64,000 nt of DNA from Pseudomonas sp. WJP1. Lineage in GTDB: Bacteria > Pseudomonadota > Gammaproteobacteria > Pseudomonadales > Pseudomonadaceae. The translations under genes were made by a program, and so were the position numbers. The stretch lies in assembly GCF_028471945.1 (NCBI RefSeq), contig NZ_CP110128.1:5731001-5795000 (forward strand), given 5' to 3'. Of the stretch, positions 35,141 to 43,814 are shown piece by piece. Within the stretch, counting starts at the first letter, position 1. Each line of letters starts with the position of its first letter. The notes beneath the pieces are model-generated. The model made no database searches, was not told the origin of the DNA, and saw nothing but the letters and a program-made list of their open reading frames with translations.

Positions 35141-36460
35141 ATGGATAACTCCAATACCCTGCCCCGTGGGTCGGTTGCCGCGCCGACAAAAGAACGAACC
35201 ACCTCCAGCCGCATCAAGTCGATCTTCAGCGGTTCCGTCGGCAACATGGTCGAGTGGTATGACTGGTATGTCTACGCCGCTTTCTCCCTCTATTTCGCCA
35301 AGACCTTCTTCCCCAAAGGCGACACCACCGCACAACTGCTGAACACCGCTGCGATCTTCGCCGTGGGCTTCCTGATGCGCCCTATCGGCGGATGGCTGAT
35401 GGGCCTGTACGCCGACAAGGTCGGACGCAAGAAGGCCCTGATGGCCTCGGTGTACCTGATGTGCTTCGGCTCGCTGCTGATCGCCCTGAGCCCGGGCTAT
35501 GAAATCATCGGTATCGGTGCGCCGATCCTGCTGGTGTTCGCCCGCTTGCTGCAAGGCCTGTCGGTCGGTGGCGAATACGGCACCTCCGCCACTTACCTCA
35601 GCGAGATGGCAACCAAGGAACGTCGTGGTTTCTACTCCAGCTTCCAGTACGTGACCCTGATCTCCGGCCAGCTCATCGCACTGGGCGTACTGATCATCCT
35701 GCAAAACGTACTGACCACCGAAGAGCTGTACGCCTGGGGCTGGCGCATCCCGTTCGCCATCGGCGCGCTGTGTGCCGTGGTCGCGCTGTACCTGCGTCGT
35801 GGCATGGAAGAAACCGAGTCGTTCACCAAGAAGGAAAAGGCCAAGGAAAGCGCGATGCGCACCTTGATGCGCCATCCGAAGGAACTGATGACCGTGGTCG
35901 GCCTGACCATGGGCGGTACCCTGGCGTTCTACACCTACACCACCTACATGCAGAAATACCTGGTGAACACCGTCGGCATGAGCATTTCCGATTCCACCAC
36001 CATCTCTGCCGCCACGCTGTTCCTGTTCATGTGCCTGCAACCGATCATCGGTGGCCTGTCGGACAAGATCGGCCGTCGTCCGATCCTGATCGCCTTTGGC
36101 GTACTGGGCACGATTTTCACCGTGCCGATCCTCACCACCCTGCACACCATCACGACCTGGTGGGGCGCGTTCTTCCTGATCATGGCGGCACTGATCATCG
36201 TCAGCGGCTACACCTCGATCAACGCAGTGGTCAAAGCCGAGCTGTTCCCGACCGAAATCCGCGCCCTGGGCGTTGGCCTGCCGTACGCCCTGACCGTGTC
36301 GATCTTCGGCGGTACCGCTGAATACATCGCGCTGTGGTTCAAGAGCATTGGCATGGAAACCGGTTACTACTGGTATGTCACCGCGTGCATCGCCGTGTCG
36401 TTGCTGGTGTATGTCACCATGAAGGACACCCGCAAGCATTCGCGGATCGTCACTGACTGA
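35141..36460 (+). CDS. MHS-family MFS transporter (2-oxoglutarate / dicarboxylate permease)
   Basis: This 439-residue proton symporter has twelve predicted membrane helices. The MHS signatures are NMVEWYDWYVYAAFSLYFA in helix 1, GRKKAL in the 2-3 loop and LLQGLSVGGEYGTSATYLSE in helix 4. The sequence resembles KgtP-like 2-oxoglutarate permeases. The upstream sigma-54 promoter and two-component system indicate induction by the carried acid, as described for MifSR and PA5530 in P. aeruginosa. The AAGGA at about 35129 is a good ribosome site for the ATG at 35141. Confidence 0.9.
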   Translation: MDNSNTLPRGSVAAPTKERTTSSRIKSIFSGSVGNMVEWYDWYVYAAFSLYFAKTFFPKGDTTAQLLNTAAIFAVGFLMRPIGGWLMGLYADKVGRKKALMASVYLMCFGSLLIALSPGYEIIGIGAPILLVFARLLQGLSVGGEYGTSATYLSEMATKERRGFYSSFQYVTLISGQLIALGVLIILQNVLTTEELYAWGWRIPFAIGALCAVVALYLRRGMEETESFTKKEKAKESAMRTLMRHPKELMTVVGLTMGGTLAFYTYTTYMQKYLVNTVGMSISDSTTISAATLFLFMCLQPIIGGLSDKIGRRPILIAFGVLGTIFTVPILTTLHTITTWWGAFFLIMAALIIVSGYTSINAVVKAELFPTEIRALGVGLPYALTVSIFGGTAEYIALWFKSIGMETGYYWYVTACIAVSLLVYVTMKDTRKHSRIVTD

Positions 36461-36490
36461 CAGCCGCATCGAGGTCGGTCATACCGGCCT

Positions 36491-36580
36491 CTTCGCGGGC
36501 AAGCCTCGCTCCTACAGGTTTGAGTCGATCACAAATGTGTGAACGGCATCGAACTGTAGGAGCGAGGCTTGCCCGCGAAG
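36491..36580. repeat. REPIN, 'GCGGGCAAGCC' class, perfect arms
   Basis: Inverted 27-bp arms at 36491-36517 and 36554-36580 contain TTCGCGGGCAAGCCTCGCTC. The spacer is 36 bp. It lies between convergent genes. Confidence 0.92.
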
Positions 36581-36594
36581 GGGGCACCTCGGTA

Positions 36595-37374
36595 TCAAGT
36601 CAACTCGGCTGCCGCCCGTTTACCGTATTTGTTCTGCGCATACGAAGCCCCCGCAATCATCACCACCAGAATCCCCGCCAACACCAGCGATGAACCGACA
36701 GTGCCGAAGTCCAGGCCACCCTTTTCATGGGGCTTGGTCAGGAAATCACCCAGCGTCGCGCCGAACGGCCGGGTAAGCACAAACGCCACCCAGAACAACA
36801 GCACCGACGAAATTTTCGTGAAGTATTTGAATAGCACGACCAACGCAATGGCCGAGCCGATCAACAGCGCACCACCGGCAAAGCCAAGCCCCGAATCATC
36901 GGCCAGGTAATCGCCAAGTGCGGTGCCCAGGGTGTTGGAAAACAGAATCGCCATCCAATAGAACATCTCACCGCGAAAGGTCTGGACCTTGGTCACGTTC
37001 AGCGAATCGCCGCTGAGGCGCCAGGCGGCAAAAATCCCTATCAAAACCGCAATCAGGATCATCGAGCCCGTGGCGTAGCCCAGTTCAAGGGTGCGGTCCA
37101 TGAAGTCGGACATGGTGGTGCCCGCCGTGCTGGTCGACAGGATCACGATCCAGTACAGCACCGGCTTGTAGGTTTTCGCCATCAATTGCGCAGCCAGTGT
37201 CAGCACAAACACGCTGATCAAAATCAGCGAGCTGATGGCATAGCCCACGTTAAGGGTCATCGACAGCAAATCTCCGGCGGTTTCCCCCAGAGTCGTCGCG
37301 CAGATTTTCATCACCCAGAACGCCAGGGTGATTTGAGGAAGTTTATTCATCGGGGATAGAGCTCCAGTATTCAT
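36595..37374 (-). CDS. DUF347 (COG4705) membrane protein
   Basis: This 259-residue protein has about eight membrane helices arranged as four copies of a DUF347 unit, each carrying a T-x-G-[DE] type motif: TTLGETAGDLLS, TAGTTMSDFMD, TLGTALGDYLAD and PFGATLGDFLT. The repeated polar motif inside membrane helices suggests a substrate path; the function is unknown, although relatives are sometimes linked with metal resistance loci. ATG 37374 has AAAGGG at reasonable spacing; ATG 37350 (MNKLPQITLAFW) is the alternative. The gene diverges from the DGYDRTG repeat gene. Confidence 0.85.
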   Translation of the reverse strand: MNTGALSPMNKLPQITLAFWVMKICATTLGETAGDLLSMTLNVGYAISSLILISVFVLTLAAQLMAKTYKPVLYWIVILSTSTAGTTMSDFMDRTLELGYATGSMILIAVLIGIFAAWRLSGDSLNVTKVQTFRGEMFYWMAILFSNTLGTALGDYLADDSGLGFAGGALLIGSAIALVVLFKYFTKISSVLLFWVAFVLTRPFGATLGDFLTKPHEKGGLDFGTVGSSLVLAGILVVMIAGASYAQNKYGKRAAAELT

Positions 37375-37480
37375 GACGACCCTTTCTTCGGGTGATGCCG
37401 CGGTGCGCAGACTGGAGGTCAGTGGGTGAAAAATGGGTAGGCGCTTTATGAAAAATCTGTCACACGGGCAAAAGAGCGGA

Positions 37481-37595
37481 TTAATCACGAGTTAATGCGC
37501 TCCCCTCATCCTGAACCTGCCTGATCGATTAACTGCCATGCGCCCATTCAGCCCCTGAAAGCGCTGACGTCTATCGGCGTTAACATCTACTTAAT
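37481..37595. promoter_or_regulatory. two OmpR-type direct-repeat boxes in a divergent intergenic region
   Basis: TTAAT-N6-TTAAT (37481-37496) lies before the DUF347 gene and TTAAC-N6-TTAAT (37580-37595) lies before the repeat-protein gene. Both have an 11-bp repeat period, as in PmrA/PhoP-type sites. The 324-bp region 37375-37698 otherwise holds only AT-rich promoter-like sequence. Confidence 0.4.
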
Positions 37596-37698
37596 CGATT
37601 GCTTCTAACATTATTTTGCGCTTTTTAATCAGTTTAATTGGCGTAGCATGAAACCCATGCCCAAGAGACAAAACGCCAAAGAACCTGGAGAAATGAAG

Positions 37699-37953
37699 AT
37701 GAAAACCAAACTGTTCCTCGCCATCGCCCTGTCCGTACTGGCCGCCAACACCTTCGCCGCCGACGGTTATGACCGTACCGGCTCCGCTGTTGCAGCAGAC
37801 GGTTATGACCGCACCGGTTCCGCCACAGTCGCCGCAGACGGCTATGACCGCACCGGCGGCGCCACCGTCGCCGCAGACGGCTATGACCGCACCGGCGGCG
37901 CCACCGTCGCAGAAGATGGCTACGATCGTACTGGCGGTGCTTCCGTCAGCTAA
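37699..37953 (+). CDS. secreted DGYDRTG-repeat protein
   Basis: This 84-residue protein has a Sec signal peptide (MKTKLFLAIALSVLAANTFA, cleavage expected after A20). The mature part is five near-identical 12-14-residue repeats, each AxDGYDRTG followed by SA(T)V or GA(T/S)V. It has no cysteine and no membrane segment. GGAG 8 bp upstream favours ATG 37699; two upstream in-frame Met codons exist. The mature peptide is rich in Asp, Gly, Tyr and Arg, and is probably disordered and periplasmic or extracellular. The function is unknown. Confidence 0.85.
   Translation: MKTKLFLAIALSVLAANTFAADGYDRTGSAVAADGYDRTGSATVAADGYDRTGGATVAADGYDRTGGATVAEDGYDRTGGASVS
37756..37950 (+). repeat. coding tandem repeats, 5 x 36-42 bp
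   Basis: Five in-frame units each encode A-(A/E)-DGYDRTG plus a 3-5-residue linker. The central copies are almost identical at the DNA level, so slippage or recombination could change the copy number. Confidence 0.9.
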
Positions 37954-37971
37954 TCCTAAACAGCGGCACCA

Positions 37972-37993
37972 AAGCCCGGCTTCGGCCGGGCTT
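37972..37993 (+). terminator. terminator of the repeat-protein gene
   Basis: AAGCCCGGC-TTCG-GCCGGGCTT is a 9-bp stem with a stable UUCG tetraloop. It is followed only by AGTCATTTCT, so the T-tract is weak. Confidence 0.75.
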
Positions 37994-38108
37994 AGTCATT
38001 TCTGGGGCTGAGCAGATTCCTCCCATAGGCATTTCATCCGACTGGAAATCAGCGGCCTGCCCTTGCACTATGGCGCTCCTCCGATTCACGCCTCCAGGAA
38101 GACCGGCC

Positions 38109-38738
38109 ATGACCGACGACATCCACTATTACGAACCCGCCAACGGCCACGGCCTGCCCCATGATCCGTTCAACGCGATCGTCGGCCCGCGTCCCATTGG
38201 CTGGATTTCTTCACAGGATGCCGAAGGCCACTTGAACCTGGCGCCCTACAGCTTTTTCAACGCCTTCAACTACATTCCGCCGATCATTGGTTTTTCCAGC
38301 ATCGGGCGCAAAGACAGCCTGAACAACATTGAACAAACTGGTGAATTCGCCTGGAACCTGGCCACCCGGCCATTGGCCGAGCAGATGAACCAGAGCTGCG
38401 CCGCTGTCGGTCCGCAGGTTAATGAGTTCGAATTGGCCGGGCTGACAACCGTCGCCTCGAAAGTCATCGCGGTGCCACGGGTTGCCGAAAGCCCGGTGTC
38501 CTTCGAATGCAAGGTCACCCAGATCATTCAGCTGCAGCGGGCGGACGGAAATGTGGTGCCGAGCTGGCTGATTCTCGGCGAAGTGGTCGCCGTGCACATC
38601 GCCAAGTGGCTGTTGAAGGATGGGGTGTACGACACCGCCGCGGCAGAACCGATCCTGCGCGGCGGTGGGCCGGCGGATTATTTCCAGCTGGGGCCTGAGG
38701 CGTTATTCAAGATGTATCGCCCGGGGGCGGTGAAGTAA
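38109..38738 (+). CDS. flavin reductase-like protein (FMN-binding split barrel)
   Basis: This 209-residue protein has the flavin reductase-like split-barrel fold. VGPRPIGWISSQDAEGHLNLAPYSFFN contains the conserved flavin-contact strand and loop, shown here only as the family hallmark; GEFAWNLAT and SPVSFECKV follow. It should bind FMN and may reduce it for a partner oxygenase. No partner is adjacent, although an ABM-type monooxygenase lies 300 bp away. The start at MTDDIHYYEP removes an unconserved 13-residue extension. Confidence 0.83.
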   Translation: MTDDIHYYEPANGHGLPHDPFNAIVGPRPIGWISSQDAEGHLNLAPYSFFNAFNYIPPIIGFSSIGRKDSLNNIEQTGEFAWNLATRPLAEQMNQSCAAVGPQVNEFELAGLTTVASKVIAVPRVAESPVSFECKVTQIIQLQRADGNVVPSWLILGEVVAVHIAKWLLKDGVYDTAAAEPILRGGGPADYFQLGPEALFKMYRPGAVK

Positions 38739-38969
38739 TTACCAGAGCAGGTCGGCGTCTTCTTTGACGTCCTTGAGGCGGGTCAGCTCTTTGGCGGCCG
38801 CCAGATCGGCATCATGGGCGGTCTTGAAGGTCTGGCCTTCCAGCACTTTGTGAAAACGCGGGGCGCCGGAACCACCCAACGCTTTGACGGCGATTGCGGC
38901 ATGGTAACCACCCTCGCCCGGTACTACGGCTGAAACGGCTTCGAAGTGTTCAAAGGCTTTGCGTGCCAT
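38739..38969 (-). CDS. small conserved hypothetical protein, 76 residues
   Basis: This soluble basic/acidic protein begins MARKAFEHFEAVSAVVPGEG, has a central hydrophobic strand YHAAIAVKALGG and a lysine/aspartate-rich tail (AKELTRLKDVKEDADLLW). The stop abuts the stop of the convergent flavin reductase gene with no gap. Similar small proteins are common in pseudomonads, but I know no function. Confidence 0.65.
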   Translation of the reverse strand: MARKAFEHFEAVSAVVPGEGGYHAAIAVKALGGSGAPRFHKVLEGQTFKTAHDADLAAAKELTRLKDVKEDADLLW

Positions 38970-39010
38970 GTCGCGCATCCTGGCTGGTTGAGAATGTTGC
39001 CATTAAACCC

Positions 39011-39364
39011 TCAACCGGCCAGTTTGTGTACTGCCGCCCCGGACTGACGCAACGCCTGTGCCGCCGACACCTCCTTGAAGGTGTGAAAATCCAGGCTGTC
39101 GACCACCAGCTCCTGCACCAGTTCGGCAAAAACCTCCATGGCCGGCGTGCCGAAGTACGCGGTCATGGCCTGCTGGCTGGTCCAGAAACCGGACACCAGC
39201 CACAGCTGCGGATCGCATTGCGAGTGTTGCAAGGCAAAGCTCAGGCAACCTGGCGCTGCGCGGGACGGCTCGATCAGCGCGCTCAGGCGAACACCCAGCT
39301 CTTGAGAACGCCCAGGGCGCGCCCGGACAAAGGCCATATGACTGACGGGGATCTGCTTTGACAT
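39011..39364 (-). CDS. ABM-domain (antibiotic biosynthesis monooxygenase-like) protein
   Basis: This 117-residue protein has the dimeric ferredoxin-like ABM fold: SHMAFVRARPGRSQELGVRL forms strand 1 and helix 1, PGCLSFALQHSQ the second strand, and WLVSGFWTSQQAMTAYFGTP the third with its helix. Members are cofactor-free oxygenases of quinones or small binding proteins. It is divergent from an AraC regulator. Confidence 0.78.
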   Translation of the reverse strand: MSKQIPVSHMAFVRARPGRSQELGVRLSALIEPSRAAPGCLSFALQHSQCDPQLWLVSGFWTSQQAMTAYFGTPAMEVFAELVQELVVDSLDFHTFKEVSAAQALRQSGAAVHKLAG

Positions 39365-39701
39365 GTTCAACCCTCCCGGGGAGTCGCGTGGCAGCCAGGG
39401 GACGGGCTGCGACAGGATCCAAGATTAAAGGCCGACATGCGCCTGTCGTTAGTCGATTCCTGCCGGCGTGTTGCACAATCCTGCGAGCGTGAGTGGGCTG
39501 CCTGTAACAATGTGTAAAACACTGCCGGGGTGCTGCGATACGAGTTTCAAGCAAGTTTTCCCGTCTGCGTCCTGCCTTGTCCATGACACGGAATAACCCC
39601 GTGCAGAATCAGGCAAGCATCAGGCAGGATGTGTCTACCGCTGTTGCTTGCACAAACATATGCTCTGCCCCATCACCCATGCCTTGCCGAGGATGCCTTG
39701 C
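39365..39701. other. intergenic region, ABM gene to AraC gene
   Basis: This 337-bp divergent region has no convincing gene. I see no clear palindromic operator. It presumably holds the promoters of the two flanking genes. Confidence 0.5.
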
Positions 39702-40643
39702 ATGTCGTCTCTCGATCACTTTTCACAGCCGCCGCAAGCTCCGCTGGACGCCGACATGGAAAAGCAGCGCGCGGAACTGGCGGCGATCATCCGTCGCAAC
39801 ACCGCCGAAGATGGCACTTATGCCACCGCTGTCGGCTCGCTGTTCATGTCGCGCCACAGCCAGAACCACGATTTCGCCCCGGTGCTTGCACAACCGGCGC
39901 TGTGCATCATGGCCCAGGGTCGCAAGGAAGTTCGCCTGGCCGACGAGTACTTCAATTACGACCCGCTGAATTACCTGGTGGTCTCGGTTTCGATGCCGCT
40001 CAGTGGGCGGGTGGTGAATGTTTCGGTCGAAGAACCGATCCTCGCGGTGCGGCTGGACATCGACCCGACGGAAATCACTGCGCTGATCGCCGACGTCGGG
40101 CCCCTCGGCTTGCCCACCCGGCCGACCGGGCGCGGCTTGTATGTCGAACAACTCGACAGCGCAATGCTCGACGCCGTGCTGCGCCTGGCACGGTTGCTCG
40201 ACACACCGAAAGACATCGCCATGCTCGCGCCGCTGGTTCGCCGGGAAATTCTCTACCGGTTGCTACGTAGCAAGCAGGGGCACCGGCTGTATGAAATCGC
40301 TATTGCCAACAGCCAGAGTCATCGCATCAGCCAGGCGATCAAGTGGCTCAATGGCAACTTCGAGCAGCCGCTGCGCATCGATGACCTGGCAAAGGAAGTG
40401 AACCTGAGCGTGTCGACCCTGCATCACCGCTTCAAGGCGATGACGGCGATGAGTCCGCTGCAGTATCAGAAGCAGCTACGCCTGCAGGAAGCGCGGCGCC
40501 TGATGTTGGCCGAAGGCCTGGAAGCTTCGGCGGCGGGGTATCGGGTGGGGTATGAAAGCCCTTCGCAATTCAGCCGGGAGTACAGCCGGTTGTTCGGGGC
40601 TCCGCCGTTGAGGGATCTGGCGCGGTTGCGGTTGAGTGTTTAG
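39702..40643 (+). CDS. AraC-family regulator with AraC_N domain
   Basis: This 313-residue regulator has an N-terminal AraC_N effector domain (about 25-185) with LCIMAQGRKEVRLADEYFNYDPLNYL, and a C-terminal double helix-turn-helix from about residue 215 (DDLAKEVNLSVSTLHHRFKA, then AAGYRVGYESPSQFSREYSR). Members often control nearby oxidoreductase genes in response to small aldehydes or quinones. It may control the divergent ABM gene; that is inferred from position only. Confidence 0.87.
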   Translation: MSSLDHFSQPPQAPLDADMEKQRAELAAIIRRNTAEDGTYATAVGSLFMSRHSQNHDFAPVLAQPALCIMAQGRKEVRLADEYFNYDPLNYLVVSVSMPLSGRVVNVSVEEPILAVRLDIDPTEITALIADVGPLGLPTRPTGRGLYVEQLDSAMLDAVLRLARLLDTPKDIAMLAPLVRREILYRLLRSKQGHRLYEIAIANSQSHRISQAIKWLNGNFEQPLRIDDLAKEVNLSVSTLHHRFKAMTAMSPLQYQKQLRLQEARRLMLAEGLEASAAGYRVGYESPSQFSREYSRLFGAPPLRDLARLRLSV

Positions 40644-40669
40644 CTGAGATTTGTGCTGCTCCCACCGGC

Positions 40670-40769
40670 CCTATCGCGAGCAGGCTCACTCCCACATTGG
40701 ATCTCCAGTGAACACAACATTTGTGAACACCCAAGATCCACTGTAGGAGCGAGCCTGCTCGCGATTAGG
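40670..40769. repeat. REPIN, divergent arms
   Basis: The left arm (40670-40696) has a GCTCACTCCC variant and the right arm (40742-40769) has TGTAGGAGCGAGCCTGCTCG, combining the GTAGGAGC end of one class with the GAGCCTGCTCGCGA core of the other. The spacer is about 45 bp. Confidence 0.85.
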
Positions 40770-40795
40770 CCAGAAAGGCCACCATCAAATCCGGA

Positions 40796-41851
40796 TCAGG
40801 CGCCGAGTACGCGGCAAGCCTCCGCCGGCAATGTCACCGACACCGGATGCCCAACGCTCAAGCCAATCCCCTGACACGGCGTGCTCAACGCCGTAAACGA
40901 CACCCCAGAACACTCGACCGTCGTCTCGATGGTCGCGCCGATATCGCGCACGAACGTCACCTTGCCCAGCAAGCGGTTACCCGCCGTGGCTTGCGGTGCC
41001 GATAGTTGCAGGTCTTCCGGGCGAATCAGCATCTTCACTTTTTCACCGACCACAATGCTGCTGCAGATCGGCACTTGCAGCGCATCGCCGCCCGGCAGGC
41101 TGACCTTGCCGTTGCCCAGCGCCGTGGCCGGGAAGATGTTGCCCGAGCCGATGAAGTCCGCGACGAATTCGTTGGCCGGGTGGCGGTAGATCTCGATAGG
41201 CGTACCCACCTGCTGCACCCGGTGCTCGCCCAGCACGACGACGATATCGGCCATGGTCATGGCCTCGCGCTGGTCATGGGTGACCATGATGGTGGTGATG
41301 TTCAGGCGCTGTTGCAGCTGGCGGATTTCCACCTGCATCGACTCACGCAGCTTGGCGTCCAGCGCCGACAGCGGTTCGTCGAGCAGCAGGATTTTCGGGT
41401 GATTGGCAATCGCACGGGCAATCGCCACGCGCTGACGCTGGCCACCGGAGAGTTTCGCCACCGGCCGATCAATCATCGGTTGCAGCTGGATCAATTCCAG
41501 CAACTCCACCACCCGCGCCTGCTGATCAGCCTTGCTGACCCCGCGCAGTTTCAGTGGATAGGCGATGTTCTCGCCCACGGTCATGTGCGGGAACAGCGCC
41601 AGGGACTGGAACACCATGCCGAAATTGCGTAGGTGCGCAGGCGTTTGGCCGATATCCTCGCCATCCAGGCGAATCTCGCCGCCGGTCAGGGTTTCCAGCC
41701 CGGCGATCATCCGCAGCAAGGTGGTTTTGCCGCAGCCCGAAGGCCCGAGGAAACACACCAGTTTGCCCTCGGGCAAATGCAGGTTTACATCCTTTACCGC
41801 GCAGGCCGAGCCGTAGTGTTTCTCGACGTTTTCCAGAATCAGACCAGACAT
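40796..41851 (-). CDS. ABC transporter ATPase, polyamine (PotA) type
   Basis: This 351-residue ATPase energises the importer encoded by the three upstream genes. Walker A is GPSGCGKTTLL, the signature is LSGGQRQRVAIARAI, Walker B is ILLLDEPLSALDA, and the H-loop is VTHDQREA. A C-terminal TOBE domain (about 245-345) marks it as the Pot/Sfu-like MOI branch. The start at MSGLILENVEKHYG excludes a 14-residue extension. Confidence 0.9.
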   Translation of the reverse strand: MSGLILENVEKHYGSACAVKDVNLHLPEGKLVCFLGPSGCGKTTLLRMIAGLETLTGGEIRLDGEDIGQTPAHLRNFGMVFQSLALFPHMTVGENIAYPLKLRGVSKADQQARVVELLELIQLQPMIDRPVAKLSGGQRQRVAIARAIANHPKILLLDEPLSALDAKLRESMQVEIRQLQQRLNITTIMVTHDQREAMTMADIVVVLGEHRVQQVGTPIEIYRHPANEFVADFIGSGNIFPATALGNGKVSLPGGDALQVPICSSIVVGEKVKMLIRPEDLQLSAPQATAGNRLLGKVTFVRDIGATIETTVECSGVSFTALSTPCQGIGLSVGHPVSVTLPAEACRVLGA

Positions 41852-41867
41852 AAAGCACCTCAAGAAA

Positions 41868-42716
41868 TCAGAACGAAACGCCACCTTCACCAACCAGCTT
41901 CTCCAGCGCCCAGATCAGGACGAAGTCGATCAGCACGATCAGCACGGCAAACGAAAATACGGTGGGGTCGAGCGAAGACACGGTGCGGCTGTACATCCAG
42001 ATCGGCACGGTCATCACATCGATGGTGTAGAGGAAATAAGTCACGGTGAATTCGTTGAACGAGACGATGAACGCCAGCAGCATGCCCGCCAGGATCCCCG
42101 ACTTCATCAACGGCACCACCACGTCGACAATCGCCCGCAGCGGTGAAGCGCCGAGCATTTGCGCGGCCTCCTCGACTTCGTTGCCAATCGAGAGCATGGC
42201 CGCCGTGCAGTTCTTCACCACGAACGGCAACGCCAGGATCACGTGGGCGATCACCAGCCGCGAGGTGGTCATCTGGAACGGCAGGCTGTCGAACACCAGC
42301 AGCAACGCCAGGCCCAGCACCACCATCGGGAACACCAGGGGCAGCGACATCAGTTGCAGGGCCACCGCCTTGCCACGGAATTCGCAACGGGTCAGCGCAT
42401 AGGCCGCCGGCACCGCGATCAGCGTGGCGAAGACCATGGTCAGGCACGCCACCATCAGGCTGGTGGTCATGGCCTTGCCCAGGCTCAGCACATCGCTGGC
42501 ATCCGGCGAGACGAAGGTGTGCCAGGCCGCCTTGTACCATTGCAGGCTGTAGCTGCTCGGCGGGAAGTCGAGGTTCGACGCGCCGCTGAACGACATGACG
42601 ATCATGGTCAGGATCGGCAGCACCGCCAGCAGCAGGATGAAGCCCGAGAGGATGCCGGCGAACTTGCCGGTATCACCTGGCAACAACGACTGGCGCTTCT
42701 TGATCAGGGTACTCAT
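41868..42716 (-). CDS. ABC transporter permease, PotC type
   Basis: This 282-residue inner-membrane permease has six predicted helices. The EAA loop that docks the ATPase is EVEEAAQMLGASPLRAIVDVVVPLM. It overlaps the preceding permease gene by 4 bp. Together with the PotB-type permease it forms the import channel, probably for a cationic polyamine-like or guanidino compound, given the adjacent catabolic genes. Confidence 0.9.
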   Translation of the reverse strand: MSTLIKKRQSLLPGDTGKFAGILSGFILLLAVLPILTMIVMSFSGASNLDFPPSSYSLQWYKAAWHTFVSPDASDVLSLGKAMTTSLMVACLTMVFATLIAVPAAYALTRCEFRGKAVALQLMSLPLVFPMVVLGLALLLVFDSLPFQMTTSRLVIAHVILALPFVVKNCTAAMLSIGNEVEEAAQMLGASPLRAIVDVVVPLMKSGILAGMLLAFIVSFNEFTVTYFLYTIDVMTVPIWMYSRTVSSLDPTVFSFAVLIVLIDFVLIWALEKLVGEGGVSF

Positions 42717-43621
42717 TGCGAAGCCTCCAGCATGCGTCGACGACGGCCAGTGATGTATTCGGACAGGGTCATGATCGCGAGGGTCGTGACGATCAGCACC
42801 ACACCAGCGGCGGATGCGGCGGGCCAGTTCATCAGCGGGGCGATCTGGTCATGCACCATCACCGCCAGCATCGGCACGCGACGACCGCCAAGCAGCAAAG
42901 GCACCACGAAGCTGCTGGCGTTGTAGGCAAATACCAGCGTCGCGCCGGTGATGATCCCCGGCAGGCTCATCGGCAGCACCACCTGGCGGAACACCTGCAG
43001 ACGACTGGCGCCAAGGGTGGCGGCAGCTTCTTCGTAGCTGCGGGCGACGCCGCGCATGGCGCTGGCAATCGGCAGCACGGCCAGCGGGAAGGCGGTTTGC
43101 ACCAGCCCCATCAGTACGCCGTTCTGGTTGTACAGCAGCATGATCGGGCGCTTGATCAGGCCCAGGCCCATCAGTGCCTGGTTGAGCATGCCGCCGGGAC
43201 CGAGAATCACCAGCCAGCCGTAGCTTTGCAGCAGCAGGTTGACCAGCAACGGCAACAGCACCGCGGCGAGGAAAATCCGCCGCACGAATGGCGAAGTCAG
43301 GCGTGACATGGTGTAGGCCACCGGGATCGCCAGTATCACCGCGATCACCGCGCTGATCAGCGCCAGGCGCAGGGTCAGCATCAGCGATTTGAGGTAGTAG
43401 GGTTCGAGCAATTGGGCGTAGCTGGCCAGGCTGAACCCGGACCATTCCGCGCCCTTGGTGCCCACGCTCATGCGCAGCACCAGCAGGCTGGCGGCGATCA
43501 GCACGCCCAGAAACAGCATCGACGGCGTGAGAAAAAACCAGGCACGGGCCGTCGGCGAAACACCCCGATTCGGGCGCGGCTCAGCGACGCTGACCGAATG
43601 GGTCAAAGGTTGGTGTTCCAT
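42713..43621 (-). CDS. ABC transporter permease, PotB type
   Basis: This 302-residue permease has six helices and the EAA loop SYEEAAATLGASRLQVFRQVV. A soluble N-terminal tail of about 25 residues precedes the first helix. It is the first of three tightly packed transporter genes, separated from the binding-protein gene by a REPIN at 43684-43774. Confidence 0.9.
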   Translation of the reverse strand: MEHQPLTHSVSVAEPRPNRGVSPTARAWFFLTPSMLFLGVLIAASLLVLRMSVGTKGAEWSGFSLASYAQLLEPYYLKSLMLTLRLALISAVIAVILAIPVAYTMSRLTSPFVRRIFLAAVLLPLLVNLLLQSYGWLVILGPGGMLNQALMGLGLIKRPIMLLYNQNGVLMGLVQTAFPLAVLPIASAMRGVARSYEEAAATLGASRLQVFRQVVLPMSLPGIITGATLVFAYNASSFVVPLLLGGRRVPMLAVMVHDQIAPLMNWPAASAAGVVLIVTTLAIMTLSEYITGRRRRMLEASQ

Positions 43622-43683
43622 AGCAAAGGTCTCGTCAATGGAAAGCTGCTGGCGAACACAGGACCTCAGGCCACCCCGGTCCC

Positions 43684-43774
43684 TTGTAGGAGTGAGCCTG
43701 CTCGCGATGGCGATCTATCAGCCAACATTGTGGGTAAATGTCAGTGCGCAATCGCGAGCAGGCTCACTCCTACA
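43684..43774. repeat. REPIN inside the ABC transporter operon
   Basis: Inverted arms at 43684-43708 and 43751-43774 (core GTGAGCCTGCTCGCGAT) lie in the 193-bp gap between the binding-protein and permease genes. A stable transcript hairpin here could stabilise the upstream binding-protein mRNA and lower permease expression. Confidence 0.88.
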
Positions 43775-43814
43775 GGGATCTTCAGTGTTTGAAGATCCTG
43801 TGTAGGTCACACGA

